A stretch of DNA of 64,000 bases from Kocuria palustris (GCF_007666205.1 NZ_VDOR01000002.1:1-64000), one strand, 5' to 3'. Positions 43,466 through 55,051 are shown, counted from the stretch's first letter. The notes: generated by a model not told the origin, from the sequence alone. Numbers and translations: made by a program.

Positions 43466-43807
43466 TCAGACCCAGCCGGCCTCGCGGGCTCGCAGGGCGA
43501 GCTGGAAGCGGTTGCAGGCTCCGAGCTCGGCACCGAGCTCCATGAGGATCTGCCGGAGCTCGGCCAGCTCGACGCCCAGGCGGCGGGCGGCCATCTCGTC
43601 GTCGGAGCCCTCCGCGAGCAGCCGCAGCAGCTCGATCCGGCGCTCGTCGGGGGCCGGGTCCTGCCACTCGTCGTCGAGCGGCTCCTGCGGATGCTCTGCC
43701 TGCCGGCGGACGCGATGCAGCTGCGCCGTGGTGATCGACACGACGACCTCGTCCTTCTGCGTCCTCCTCCCGTTGGAGGGATGCAGGTCACGCGACAGGG
43801 GAGTCAT
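43466..43807 (-). CDS. Small LuxR-type helix-turn-helix DNA-binding protein
   Basis: This 113-residue protein ends in a LuxR C-terminal-like domain: ERRIELLRLLAEGSDDEMAARRLGVELAELRQILMELGAELGACNRFQLALRAREAGWV. Spacing agrees with the four-helix HTH, although the recognition helix is unusual in having few basic residues. No receiver or sensor domain is present. The ATG at 43807 has a poorly spaced ribosome site; GTG 43741 with GAGG five bases before it would give a 91-residue form. It is an orphan regulator of unknown target. Streptomyces has comparable small HTH proteins of this build. Confidence 0.65.
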   Translation of the reverse strand: MTPLSRDLHPSNGRRTQKDEVVVSITTAQLHRVRRQAEHPQEPLDDEWQDPAPDERRIELLRLLAEGSDDEMAARRLGVELAELRQILMELGAELGACNRFQLALRAREAGWV

Positions 43808-43860
43808 GCCTCACATGATGGACCGAGCGGGGGCCGAATGCCATCTCGATGACGAGGGGC

Positions 43861-44385
43861 TCACCGCTGCTGGTCCCGGTGCAGCCAGAACTCGGCCTCC
43901 GTGCCTCCCGCATCGACGCGCGCGAAGCCGTGGCGCTGCAGGAAGGGGCCCAGGGCGGCCTGGTCCTCCGGGACGGAGGCGCGGATCGCGCGGACGCTCG
44001 GGTTCTGGAGGCCCAGGGCCACGAGATGCGGCAGGACCTCGGTCGCGTAGCCGCGCCCCGTGCGCGAGGGCACCAGGAAGCCCTCGATCTCGAGGGCGTC
44101 GTCGATGGGCGGCGCCGACCACCCGGCGATGCCGATGATCAGTCCGCTCTCGCGCTCCATGCAGGCCAGCGGCGAGTACACGGACTCGGTGAAGAAGAAC
44201 TCCCCGGAGGCCCGGACCTCCTGCAGGACGTCGAAGGCGTCCGGGGTGGGGAAGTCGGCGTGGAACTGCGGACGGGTCTCCTGATGGCAGGCGGCGTCGA
44301 GCTCGTCGCGGGTCAGCGGGCGCAGCTCGAGCCGCTCGGTCGTGATGCTTCGGGCATCCAGCAGATGCGGGGACACATCGGTCAC
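43861..44385 (-). CDS. GNAT-family N-acetyltransferase (RimJ/RimL-like)
   Basis: This 174-residue acetyltransferase begins TTERLELRPLTRDELDAA, typical of RimJ-like members. The acetyl-CoA motif is VPSRTGRGYATEVLPHL (pattern RGxGxA/G, here RGYATE), and VRAIRASVPEDQAALGPFLQRHGF follows. The start GTG 44385 follows GGAGG by about ten bases. The acceptor is unknown. It is separated from purL by a purL terminator and is a single gene. Confidence 0.82.
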   Translation of the reverse strand: MTDVSPHLLDARSITTERLELRPLTRDELDAACHQETRPQFHADFPTPDAFDVLQEVRASGEFFFTESVYSPLACMERESGLIIGIAGWSAPPIDDALEIEGFLVPSRTGRGYATEVLPHLVALGLQNPSVRAIRASVPEDQAALGPFLQRHGFARVDAGGTEAEFWLHRDQQR

Positions 44386-44565
44386 GGGGGGCTGCCTCCG
44401 TTTCGTCCGGCGGTTCGTGCAGGCCGATCCGAGAGCCCCGGCCCCGTGCGGGGCCCGACGGCTGGGGCGCCGGAAGCGGCGCGGCCCGGAAAGGTTGACT
44501 GGGCATGAGTCTACGTCAGGGGTCCGGCGGATCGGCGTCCCGGGCCCGGGCCCGGGACGCACGGC

Positions 44566-44595
44566 GACGGGCCGCCCTGGCCGGGGCGGCCCGTC
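44566..44595 (-). terminator. Hairpin terminator of purL
   Basis: A perfect 12-base-pair stem (44566-44577 with 44584-44595) around a six-base loop lies 29 bases beyond the purL stop on the minus strand. Confidence 0.75.
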
Positions 44596-44624
44596 GCGCG
44601 GAGGGCATCTGGGGCTCGGAAGGA

Positions 44625-46924
<2,300 letters not shown>

Positions 46925-46928
<4 letters not shown>

Positions 46929-47719
46929 GCGCGGGCGCCTCCGTTCACGATCGAGGTCAGGGCGGAGACGAAGATGGCCAGGCCGTCGGTGCCCTCGCGC
47001 ATGGCGACGGGCCCGGCGGCCGAGGAGTCCGGGCCGAAGCCGGGCTCGATCGCGTGCTCCGGGTGCGGCATCAGGCCGACGACGTTGCCGGCGGCATTGC
47101 GGACGCCGGCGATGTCGTGGCGCGAGCCGTTGGGGTTGCCCCCCAGGTACCGGAAGACGACGCGGCCCTCCTCCTCGAGCATGCGCAGGGTGTCGTCGTC
47201 GCAGACGTACTGGCCGTCCTGGTTCTTCAGGGGGACGACGATCTCCTCGCGGGTCCGGTACATCGAGGTCCACGGGGTGGTCGTGCTCTCGACGCGCAGG
47301 CGCTGGTCGCGGCACACGAACCTGAGGTGGTCGTTGCGGATCATGGAGCCCGGCAGCAGGTGGGCCTCGGTGAGGATCTGGAAGCCGTTGCAGATCCCGA
47401 GCACCGGCAGCCCGCCCTGCGCGGCGTCGATCAGCCGCGTCATCAGCGGCGCGAAGCGCGAGATGGCGCCGGAGCGCAGGTAGTCGCCGTAGGAGAAGCC
47501 GCCCGGCAGGATCACGGCGTCGACCCCCTGGAGGTCGTCGTCGGCGTGCCACAGGCGCACGGGGGAGCCGCCGGCGATCTCGACGGCGCGCATGGCGTCG
47601 CGGTCGTCGAGCGTCCCGGGGAAGGTGATGACGCCCACGCGGACGTCGCGCAGGCGCTGGTCGGGCATGGTCTGGCCGAGATCGGCCACCAGCGGGGTCT
47701 CGAAGGTGTTCGCGGTCAT
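46925..47719 (-). CDS. purQ: Phosphoribosylformylglycinamidine synthase, glutaminase subunit
   Basis: This 264-residue class I glutamine amidotransferase supplies ammonia to PurL. Seen are [30 protein letters not shown], the nucleophile Cys in [14 protein letters not shown] and the His-Glu pair in [15 protein letters not shown] 25-residue extension precedes the usual start; a Met at residue 18 is an alternative start that would bring the length close to the family norm. It follows purS by four bases and overlaps purL. Confidence 0.96.
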
Positions 47720-47723
47720 CGGG

Positions 47724-47981
47724 TCAGTTCTCCTCGTCCACGACGGCCACGTCCACGACGTCCTCGATCACCGGGTTGGAGAGCATGGTGGCTGCGGCGC
47801 GGCGGGCGGTCTCGAGCAGCTCGGGGGTCACCTCGCCGTCCACCTCCAGCTCGAAGCGCTTGCCCTGGCGGACCCCCGCGAAGCCCTGGATGTCCTGGTG
47901 GGCGAAGGCCCGGACGATCGCCTTGCCCTGGGGGTCCAGGATCTCCGGCTTGGGCATGACGTCGACAACGATGCGGGCCAC
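47724..47981 (-). CDS. purS: Phosphoribosylformylglycinamidine synthase subunit PurS
   Basis: This 85-residue dimeric subunit docks PurQ onto PurL. The opening [19 protein letters not shown] and [19 protein letters not shown] match the family. I chose GTG 47981, which has AGGAG with five bases between; the GTG two codons earlier overlaps that ribosome site. It is first in the pur operon. A TAGACT (minus strand, 48089-48094) about 110 bases upstream may be the -10 of the operon promoter. Confidence 0.95.
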   Translation of the reverse strand: MARIVVDVMPKPEILDPQGKAIVRAFAHQDIQGFAGVRQGKRFELEVDGEVTPELLETARRAAATMLSNPVIEDVVDVAVVDEEN

Positions 47982-48088
47982 GGGCACTCCTCGTGATGCG
48001 GGGCTGATGTGCGATGCGGCAGCTGGGGGCGTCGGCCGTGCTGGCCCCGATCGGACGGGGTGCGGCGACGGCTGCCGGAACGGCTCCG

Positions 48089-48094
48089 AGTCTA
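48089..48094 (-). promoter_or_regulatory. Possible -10 box of the purSQL operon
   Basis: TAGACT on the minus strand, in the 189-base gap before purS, fits the TANNNT pattern of actinobacterial -10 boxes. No clear -35 is visible. Confidence 0.35.
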
Positions 48095-48170
48095 TCGCCG
48101 CACCGCCCGTCCCCGCGCCGCGTCCCGGGAGCGGCCCGGCGCGTCCGGGCGCTGCGGGAAGCGCGCAGGA

Positions 48171-48548
48171 TCAGCCGATCGGATCCCACATCCGCCACTG
48201 GGCGGGGTCCTCGATCTCGATCCAGCCGTCGACGATCTCGTGCGCCACTCGCTCGAGGTCCTTGGCGGGATCGCGAGGGGCCTCGCGGCCGGCGGCCAGA
48301 GCCAGGCGCGAGCCCGTGAACGTGCCGTCGGGCTCGAAGGTCCAGTAGTGGCTGGGGCACTCGAAGGTCTCCGCCGTGCCCGAGGACTCGCGGCACACCG
48401 TCGACTGCTGGTGCGGGCACGTGTTGACCAGGACGTGGAAGCCGTCGGCGTCGCGGGTCACGAGCAGCGGCATCCCCGAGGGGCGCAGCGTGACGAAGGC
48501 GCCGGGCTGCGGGAGGGCAGCGGTCTCGACGAGCCGGATGCGGGTCAT
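48171..48548 (-). CDS. Rieske [2Fe-2S] protein
   Basis: This 125-residue soluble protein has a complete Rieske motif: Cys44-x-His46, 17 residues, Cys64-x2-His67 (TCPHQQ to ECPSHYW). It looks like a small ferredoxin of the kind that serves or resembles dioxygenase Rieske domains. No membrane anchor is present. Its ATG overlaps the stop of the preceding gene by four bases, so it is translationally coupled to the protein commonly labelled 3-methyladenine DNA glycosylase, and through it to aspartokinase. The C-terminal 45 residues (DLERVAHEIVDGWIEIEDPAQ) form an added helix-strand unit. The electron partner is unknown. Confidence 0.82.
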   Translation of the reverse strand: MTRIRLVETAALPQPGAFVTLRPSGMPLLVTRDADGFHVLVNTCPHQQSTVCRESSGTAETFECPSHYWTFEPDGTFTGSRLALAAGREAPRDPAKDLERVAHEIVDGWIEIEDPAQWRMWDPIG

Positions 48549-49510
48549 GGGCGGGCTCCTTGGGCAGCGGCGGGTTCATCGGCGGCGGTCTCGGTCTCGG
48601 GCGGGCGCTGATGCGCCAGCAGGGTCGAGGTGACCTCGAGCAGCCGCTCCCGCAGCGGCTGGGCGCGCCGGGCGAAGGAGCGCTGGCGGCGCACGTACTC
48701 CGCCTTGCCCTCCGGGGTCTCCACGGCCACTGCGCCGTAGCCCCACTCCGAGAGGTCGTAGGGGGAGGCCTCCATGTCGGTGGCCCGGACCTCCAGGGCG
48801 AGCTCGAAGCAGTCGGCGATCAGCTCGGAGGGCACGGCCGGGGCGAGCTTGTAGGCCCACTTGTAGAGATCCATGGTCGCGTGCAGGCAGCCGGGCTGCT
48901 CGAGATCGCGCTGGGTCTCGCGCGTGGGCTCGAGCTCGTTGAGCGGGGCGGCCTCGGGGGCGAAGAAGCGGAAGGCATCGATGTGGGTGCACCGCAGCCG
49001 CTCGGCCTCCACGACCGCGTCCGTGCCCTCGGCGCCCAGGCGGAGGGGCAGCTGCTCGTGGCGCACGCCGTGCACCCGGGCGTTGTAGGCCATGGCCCAC
49101 TCGTGCAGTCCGAAGCACCCGAACTGCGCCGGCCTGGCGGCCGTGCGCCGCACCAGCATGTCCACGAAGCCGACCGCGCTGCCGCGGGCGGCCAGGAATG
49201 CGGGCACATCGACGGTCGCGGCGCGGTCGTCGTCGCTCAGCCCGAGGGCTCGGGCCTCGTCGCCGACGACGGGGCGCCAGTGCCGCTGCCGGGCCCGGTC
49301 CGCGGCGTCGACGAGCACCGTCCCGGGTCCCGGGTGCCAGCGCTCCAGGCGGCCGGGGGAGTGGGAGTAGTACGTGAACAGGAAGTCGTTCACCGGGTGC
49401 CGCAGGTGCTGCGCGCGACGGGCGCGGAACGGCTCCGTCCACTCGCGCACCCGCTGCGCGTGCGCGGCCTCCCGCGCCCGCCACTGCTCGGGGTCCAGGA
49501 CCTCCGGCAC
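48545..49510 (-). CDS. Conserved actinobacterial protein usually labelled 3-methyladenine DNA glycosylase; function uncertain
   Basis: This 321-residue protein belongs to a family conserved in actinomycetes. Recognisable segments are HPVNDFLFTYYSHSPGRLERWHPGPGTVL, FGLHEWAMAYN, the THIDAFRFFAPEAAPLN stretch and QPGCLHATMDLYKWAYKLAPAVPSELI with Cys, His and Asp. I do not see the helix-hairpin-helix motif of AlkA-type or the fold landmarks of Tag-type glycosylases, so the common label is doubtful. It starts with GTG 49510 only five bases after the aspartokinase stop and overlaps a Rieske gene by four bases. The conserved His and acidic residues could bind a metal. A redox role with the Rieske partner is inference. 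Confidence 0.72.
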   Translation of the reverse strand: MPEVLDPEQWRAREAAHAQRVREWTEPFRARRAQHLRHPVNDFLFTYYSHSPGRLERWHPGPGTVLVDAADRARQRHWRPVVGDEARALGLSDDDRAATVDVPAFLAARGSAVGFVDMLVRRTAARPAQFGCFGLHEWAMAYNARVHGVRHEQLPLRLGAEGTDAVVEAERLRCTHIDAFRFFAPEAAPLNELEPTRETQRDLEQPGCLHATMDLYKWAYKLAPAVPSELIADCFELALEVRATDMEASPYDLSEWGYGAVAVETPEGKAEYVRRQRSFARRAQPLRERLLEVTSTLLAHQRPPETETAADEPAAAQGARP

Positions 49511-49515
49511 GGGCC

Positions 49516-50808
49516 TCAGCGGCCGGTGCCGCCGTAGACGGCGGCGTCCTGGCTGGAGTCCAGTCCGAAGGCCGAGTGCACGGCGCGCACGGCCTCGTCC
49601 AGGCGGTCGGCGGCGGTGACCACCGAGATCCGCACCTCGGAGGTGGAGATCATGTCGATGTTGATGTCGTGCTCGGCCAGGGCGTCGAAGAACGTGAAGG
49701 AGACGCCGGGGTTGGACTTCATGCCCGCGCCCACCAGGGAGAGCTTGCCGACCTGGTCGTTGTACTCGAGGCTCGCGTAGCCGATCTTCTGATCCGCCGC
49801 GCGCAGCAGCGACATGGCCAGATCGCCCTGGGCCTCCGGGATGGTCACCGACAGGTCGGTGGTCTTCTCATCGGCCACGGACACGTTCTGCACGATCATG
49901 TCGACGTTGACCTTGGCATCGGCGAGCAGGCGGAAGATCCCGGAGGCGATGCCCGGGCGGTCGGGGACGCCGACCACGGTGATCTTGGCCTGGGTGCGGT
50001 CGTGGGCGATTCCTGCGATCAGCGGCTGTTCCAAGGGGATCTCCTGGGTGTGCACTGGGACGGTCGTGTCATCGGGGCTGGGGATGACCCAGGTGCCCTC
50101 GTGGTGGGTGAAGGACGAGCGCACGTGCAGCTTCACACCGAAGCGGCGCGCGTACTCGACGCAGCGCAGGTGCAGGATCTTGGCGCCGTTGGCGGCCATC
50201 TCCAGCATCTCCTCGGAGGAGATCTCCTCGAGCTTGCGCGCCTTGGCAGCGATGCGCGGATCGGCCGTGAACACGCCGTCCACGTCCGAGTAGATCTCGC
50301 AGACGTCGGCGTCCAGGGCCGCCGCCAGGGCGACGGCCGTGGTGTCCGAGCCGCCGCGGCCCAGAGTCGTGATGTCCTTCGTGGCCCGGTGCACGCCCTG
50401 GAAGCCGGCGACGATCGCGATGTTGCCCTCGTCCAGGGACTCGCGGATGCGCTCGGGATTGACCTCCACCAGGGAGGCCGCACCGTGGTCGCCGTCGGTG
50501 ATCATGCCGGCCTGGGAGCCGGTGAAGGACTGGGCGGGGGCGCCGTAGCCGCTGACCGCCATGGCCAGCAGCGACATCGAGATCCGCTCGCCGGAGGTCA
50601 GCAGCATGTCCAGCTCGCGCGCCGGGGGCTTCTGGGCGACCTGGTCGGCCAGATCGATCAGCTCATCGGTCGTGTCGCCCATGGCGGAGACCACGACGAC
50701 GACGTCGTGCCCGGCATCCCGCGTCTCCACGATGCGGCGTGCGACGCGGCGGATGCTGGCCGCATCCGCGACCGACGATCCGCCGAACTTCTGCACGATC
50801 AGGCTCAT
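49516..50808 (-). CDS. lysC: Aspartokinase
   Basis: This 430-residue kinase makes aspartyl phosphate for lysine, threonine and methionine synthesis. The N-terminal kinase domain has LIVQKFGGSSVADA, GRGGSDTTAVALA and the DVDGVFTADPRI segment. Two ACT domains follow from about residue 265 (VVGVPDRPGIASGIFRLLAD and SLVGAGMKSNPGVSFTFFDALAEHDINIDMIS), so feedback control by lysine plus threonine is expected. I chose the ATG at 50808, the usual family start, rather than GTG 50820, which overlaps the ribosome site. The aspartate-semialdehyde dehydrogenase gene that often follows is absent; instead the two-gene Rieske unit follows. Confidence 0.95.
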   Translation of the reverse strand: MSLIVQKFGGSSVADAASIRRVARRIVETRDAGHDVVVVVSAMGDTTDELIDLADQVAQKPPARELDMLLTSGERISMSLLAMAVSGYGAPAQSFTGSQAGMITDGDHGAASLVEVNPERIRESLDEGNIAIVAGFQGVHRATKDITTLGRGGSDTTAVALAAALDADVCEIYSDVDGVFTADPRIAAKARKLEEISSEEMLEMAANGAKILHLRCVEYARRFGVKLHVRSSFTHHEGTWVIPSPDDTTVPVHTQEIPLEQPLIAGIAHDRTQAKITVVGVPDRPGIASGIFRLLADAKVNVDMIVQNVSVADEKTTDLSVTIPEAQGDLAMSLLRAADQKIGYASLEYNDQVGKLSLVGAGMKSNPGVSFTFFDALAEHDINIDMISTSEVRISVVTAADRLDEAVRAVHSAFGLDSSQDAAVYGGTGR

Positions 50809-50889
50809 CTGTTCAGGCACTCCCGGCTCGTTCCGACTGCTGCCCCGCCGAGGACCCCGCGAGGCATTCGCCTCATCCTACCGGCGCGC

Positions 50890-51486
50890 TCAGCTGACCG
50901 TCGTCCGGCCCTCGAAGGCCCGGCCCAGGGTGACCTCGTCGGCGTACTCGAGATCGCCGCCCACCGGCAGCCCCGAGGCCAGCCGGGTCACCGTGATGCC
51001 CAGGGTGCGCAGCATGCGCGCCAGGTAGGTCGCGGTGGCCTCGCCCTCCAGGTTCGGGTCTGTCGCCAGCACGACCTCCTGGACGGTCTCGTCCGAGAGC
51101 CGGGTCATCAGCTCCCGGATGCGCAGCTGGTCCGGCCCGACGCCGCCGATCGGATTGATGGAGCCTCCGAGCACGTGGTACAGCCCGCGGAAGGCGCGGG
51201 TGCGCTCGATGGCCATGACGTCCTTGGACTCCTCGACGACGCAGATCACCGAGCGGTCGCGGCGCGGGTCGCGGCAGATCCCGCACTGCTCCTGCTCGGA
51301 GACGTTGCCGCAGACCTCGCAGTGCTGGACCCGCTCCTTGACGGCCACGAGCGCATCGGCCAGGGACTGGACGTCGGCGCGTTCGGCGTCGAGCAGGAAG
51401 AAGGCGATGCGCTGGGCCGACTTGGGCCCCACTCCGGGCAGGCGACCGAGCTCGTCGATCAGGTCCTGGACTGCGCCTTCGTACAC
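50890..51486 (-). CDS. recR: Recombination protein RecR
   Basis: This 198-residue protein of the RecFOR gap-repair pathway has the N-terminal helix-hairpin-helix ([21 protein letters not shown]), the zinc finger [16 protein letters not shown], and the Toprim domain starting [14 protein letters not shown] and containing [18 protein letters not shown]. The length is typical. The start is GTG 51486, with a weak ribosome site. It follows dnaX by 55 bases on the same strand. The small ybaB/ebfC gene that lies between dnaX and recR in many bacteria is missing here. Confidence 0.96.
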   Translation of the reverse strand: MYEGAVQDLIDELGRLPGVGPKSAQRIAFFLLDAERADVQSLADALVAVKERVQHCEVCGNVSEQEQCGICRDPRRDRSVICVVEESKDVMAIERTRAFRGLYHVLGGSINPIGGVGPDQLRIRELMTRLSDETVQEVVLATDPNLEGEATATYLARMLRTLGITVTRLASGLPVGGDLEYADEVTLGRAFEGRTTVS

Positions 51487-51541
51487 GGATCACTCGTTTC
51501 GGTGGGGAGGTCTGGGGACCGGGGCTCCCGCGCTCGCGGGG

Positions 51542-54500
51542 TCAGGCCCCGGGCTGGTGGGGGATCTCCTCCACGAGGCGGCCCCCCAGGACGCGCTCGA
51601 TCAGCGCCCGGGTGCTCTGGTCGGTGTTCTCGACGGCCTCGTCGTCCTCGCTGGGGGAGAAGGTCGACTCCGAGTCTAGGTCCGGCGCCGACGACGCAGC
51701 GGCCGCCTCGGGGGCTGCCGCGCTGCGGGCCGCCGCGAAGTGCGCGGCATGGCGCTCGCGGAAGCTCTGCTTCCTGGGGGCGCCGCCTGCTCCGGCGGTG
51801 CTGGTCTCGGCGGGCGCCTGCTGCGGCGCCGGTGCGCCGGCGGCGCCGCCCGGAGGCGCGCCGCGGCCGGCCGGTGCCGAGGGACGCCACTGCTCCGGCG
51901 GGGCCTCGTCGGGATCGGAGGGCGCCGGGGGACCGGAGGGGCTGACGGAGGCGGTGGAGGCCCGGTCCGCCCCGGAGGCCGGTGCGCCGACGCCCTCCCC
52001 GGCGAGGTTCGGGGCCCCGGTGCCAGGGGCGGGGCCTGTGCCGCGAGCCGTGCTCGGGGACGGTCCGCCGGCCGGGCGGGGGACGTCAGATCGGGGCGGG
52101 CCGCCGCCGTAGCCGGGGTCCTCGAACGGGGGCTCGTCCTCGGGCGGCGGCTCGTCCGACCAGGGGATGTCGTCGTACGGGCTGGCGGGGATCACCGGAT
52201 CCGGCGAGGGGTCCTCGCCGCTGCCCCGCGATGCGGGGCGCGGGCCGTCCTCCCGGGGGCCGCGCGCAGCGCCGCTGTCGTCAGTGCTGGAGTCCTGATC
52301 CCGAGGTCGCTGCTGGGACCGACCGGACGCGTTCCGCTCCGCCGGGGCAGAGGCCCCGGGCTCGGTGCTGTGCTCGGCGGGCGGCGCTCCGAGCGAGTCC
52401 GCCGACTCCGTCGTCTCCGCTGCGCCTGGCGCCGGATGCGACGGGGCGGCCTCATCGGCATGGCCCGCAGCCGCCGCGGACGCGGATTCCGCGGTGCTCT
52501 CGGAATCGGGCCCCGAGGGGGCGGAGGCCATCGGGTCCGAGTCGGGGATCGCGGCGACCTCCCAGGTGGTCACCTCCTCGGAGTCCTCCGGCGCGGCCTC
52601 GTCGCGGGCGGGCCTGCGCGGGGCGAGCGCGCGACGACCGGGCTGCGCTCGGTCATCGGGGCCCGGGAACGCCCGAGGGCCGGTCTCCCGGCCCCCGTCC
52701 CGCTGGTCCCCGCTCCGGCCGCGCTCCGGCGGCGCGTCCGTGGAGCGGCCGTCGTCGTGCGGGTGCCCGCCGGGCCTGCCGCCGCTCGGCGGATCGCCCC
52801 GTTCGGGAGCCGCTGCTCGAGGGGCCCGGTCCTGGCCGCGGCCGGCCGGCGCGCTGCCGGGCTCGCCGGCGCCCAGGCTGCCGCGGTCGGCCCCGGGGGT
52901 GTTCGAGCGCCCGGACGAGCCGGGGCCGCCCGGACCGCCGGGGCCCGCGCCCCGGCCGCCCCGGCCGTCGCGCGGACCGCCCCCGCGGGAGCCGCCGCCG
53001 GGCCCGCCCCGGGAGCCTCCCCCGGGGCCCACGGCCTCCACCCGGCACGAGACTCCGATGACCTGCTGGATCGCCTGGACGAGATTGCCCTCGAAGCGGG
53101 GGAAGTTCTTGCGGTCGCCCTCGCCCTCGAACATCAGCTGCAGCACGGAGCCGTCGAAGGCGACCGGCGTTCCGCGCATGACGGTCATCCACGAGACGCG
53201 GTGGATGTCGGCCAGGGCGGAGATCACCTCGGTCCAGGAGCTGCGGATCATGTCGATCTCGCCGCCGCTGGCCGGCCCCTGCGCCGCCGATTCGTCGGCG
53301 TGCGGAGGGCGCTCCGGGGTCTGATCGGGCGTGCGGACGCCCGGACGGGCGGCCCCGGCCGCGTCCGACGGGCCCTGCGGACGCGCCGGCCCGCCGGCCG
53401 GCGGCTGCCCGGGCCGCGAGGGGCCGGGCCCGGAGTCGACGGGTCCGGGTGCGGGCTGCTGGGGGCCGCGCCCGCGGAACTTCCCGAAGCCGCCCTCGAC
53501 GGCGGCCAGCGGATCCTCGTCCTGCGCCGCGGCCTGGACGCCCGGGCCGGTCTCCTGCGCTCCGCCGTCCTGTCCTTCCGCCCCCGACTCCGTCTGCTCC
53601 GGCGCGGCAGGCCCGTGCGCGGCCTGCTCGTGCGCCGGCTGGTGATCGCGGTCCGGGGCTGCGGTGGCCTGCGAGGATTCCTGCTCACCCGAGGCGCGCC
53701 CCTGCACGGGCTGCTCGCCCGCTGCCTGCTCGGCGGAGCGATGCCCGGCGGCGCGGTCCTGCGCATCGTCCTGCGGTGCGGCCTGGCCCCGTGGCTGCGC
53801 TTCGTCGGCTTCGCGGCCGACGGGCTGCGCCGGCTGCTCGGCGGGGAGGTCCAGCAGCGGCCCGGTGGGGGCTCCCGTGCGCCCGATGCTGAGGCGGCGC
53901 TCCAGCCGATCCACCCGCACGCCCACGCCCCGCACCGTGTTCTCGGCCGACGGCAGCAGGAGCCGGGCGCACAGCAGCTCCAAGTGCAGCTGCGGCGAGG
54001 TCGCCCCGACCATCTCGGTCAGCGCCTCGTTGGTGATGTCGGCGGCGCGCGAGAGCTCGGCGGCGCCCATCAGCTGCGATTGATTGCGCAGCCGTGCGAT
54101 CTGGTCCTCCGGCGTGCCGTGGAGGATGTTGCCCGCGCTGTCCGGGACGGCGTCGACGATCACGAGATCGCGGAAGCGCTCGAGCAGGTCCTCCACGAAC
54201 CTGCGCGGGTCCTGGCCGGTCTGGATGACGCGGTCGACGGCGCGGAAGACCGTGGCGGCATCGCCGGAGGCGAAGGCGTCGACGACGTCGTCGAGCAGCG
54301 CGCCGTGCGTGTAGCCGAGCAGCGAGCTGGCCAGGTCGTAGCTGATCGCATCGTCGTCCGAGCCCGCCATCAGCTGGTCGAGCACCGAGAGGGAGTCGCG
54401 GACCGAGCCGCCGCCGGCGCGGACCACCATGGCCTGCACGCCGGGCTCCACCTGCACGCCCTCCTGCTCGCACAGCGCGCCCAGGTAGTCCATGAGCGGC

Positions 54501-55045
54501 TCGGGCGGGACCAGGCGGAACGGGTAGTGATGCGTGCGCGAGCGGATGGTCGGCAGGACCTTGTTCGGCTCGGTCGTGGCGAAGATGAACTTGATGTGCT
54601 CCGGGGGCTCCTCGACGATCTTCAGCAGCGCGTTGAAGCCGTCGCGCGTCACCATGTGGGCCTCGTCGATGATGAAGATCTTGTACCGGTCGCGGACCGG
54701 GGCGAAGGTCGCGCGCTCGCGCAGCTGGCGGGCGTCGTCCACGCCGCCGTGGGAGGCGGCGTCCATCTCGATGACGTCGAGCGAGCCGGCGCCCTCGCGG
54801 GCCAGGTCCCGGCAGGACTCGCACTGCCCGCACGGCGTGGGGGTGGGGCCCTGGGCGCAGTTGAGGCAGCGAGCCAGGATGCGCGCCGAGGTGGTCTTCC
54901 CGCATCCGCGCGGACCGGAGAACAGGTAGGCGTGGCTGACCTTGTTCTTGCGCAGCGCGGTCATCAGCGGCTCGGTCACATGGGACTGGCCGATGACGTC
55001 CTGGAACGTCTCGGGGCGGTAGCGGCGGTACAGGGCGGTCGTCAC
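51542..55045 (-). CDS. dnaX: DNA polymerase III subunits gamma/tau, unusually long
   Basis: This 1167-residue clamp-loader ATPase carries Walker A at residues 44-51 (GPRGCGKT), the zinc module starting CLNCAQG with CGQCESC, Walker B in FIIDEAHMV and the SRC-type sensor region. Domains I-III end near residue 370. The remaining 800 residues are low-complexity (Pro, Gly, Gln, Ser, acidic), interrupted by one ordered module at about 600-690 (DMIRSSWTEVISALADIHRVSW to QQVIGVSCRVEAVG) that should bind the polymerase. The start is GTG 55045, six bases after TAAGGT, which could be a -10 box of a leaderless mRNA. Most actinobacterial DnaX proteins are shorter. No slippery frameshift site was noticed. 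Confidence 0.95.
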   Translation of the reverse strand: MTTALYRRYRPETFQDVIGQSHVTEPLMTALRKNKVSHAYLFSGPRGCGKTTSARILARCLNCAQGPTPTPCGQCESCRDLAREGAGSLDVIEMDAASHGGVDDARQLRERATFAPVRDRYKIFIIDEAHMVTRDGFNALLKIVEEPPEHIKFIFATTEPNKVLPTIRSRTHHYPFRLVPPEPLMDYLGALCEQEGVQVEPGVQAMVVRAGGGSVRDSLSVLDQLMAGSDDDAISYDLASSLLGYTHGALLDDVVDAFASGDAATVFRAVDRVIQTGQDPRRFVEDLLERFRDLVIVDAVPDSAGNILHGTPEDQIARLRNQSQLMGAAELSRAADITNEALTEMVGATSPQLHLELLCARLLLPSAENTVRGVGVRVDRLERRLSIGRTGAPTGPLLDLPAEQPAQPVGREADEAQPRGQAAPQDDAQDRAAGHRSAEQAAGEQPVQGRASGEQESSQATAAPDRDHQPAHEQAAHGPAAPEQTESGAEGQDGGAQETGPGVQAAAQDEDPLAAVEGGFGKFRGRGPQQPAPGPVDSGPGPSRPGQPPAGGPARPQGPSDAAGAARPGVRTPDQTPERPPHADESAAQGPASGGEIDMIRSSWTEVISALADIHRVSWMTVMRGTPVAFDGSVLQLMFEGEGDRKNFPRFEGNLVQAIQQVIGVSCRVEAVGPGGGSRGGPGGGSRGGGPRDGRGGRGAGPGGPGGPGSSGRSNTPGADRGSLGAGEPGSAPAGRGQDRAPRAAAPERGDPPSGGRPGGHPHDDGRSTDAPPERGRSGDQRDGGRETGPRAFPGPDDRAQPGRRALAPRRPARDEAAPEDSEEVTTWEVAAIPDSDPMASAPSGPDSESTAESASAAAAGHADEAAPSHPAPGAAETTESADSLGAPPAEHSTEPGASAPAERNASGRSQQRPRDQDSSTDDSGAARGPREDGPRPASRGSGEDPSPDPVIPASPYDDIPWSDEPPPEDEPPFEDPGYGGGPPRSDVPRPAGGPSPSTARGTGPAPGTGAPNLAGEGVGAPASGADRASTASVSPSGPPAPSDPDEAPPEQWRPSAPAGRGAPPGGAAGAPAPQQAPAETSTAGAGGAPRKQSFRERHAAHFAAARSAAAPEAAAASSAPDLDSESTFSPSEDDEAVENTDQSTRALIERVLGGRLVEEIPHQPGA

Positions 55046-55051
55046 ACGGAC

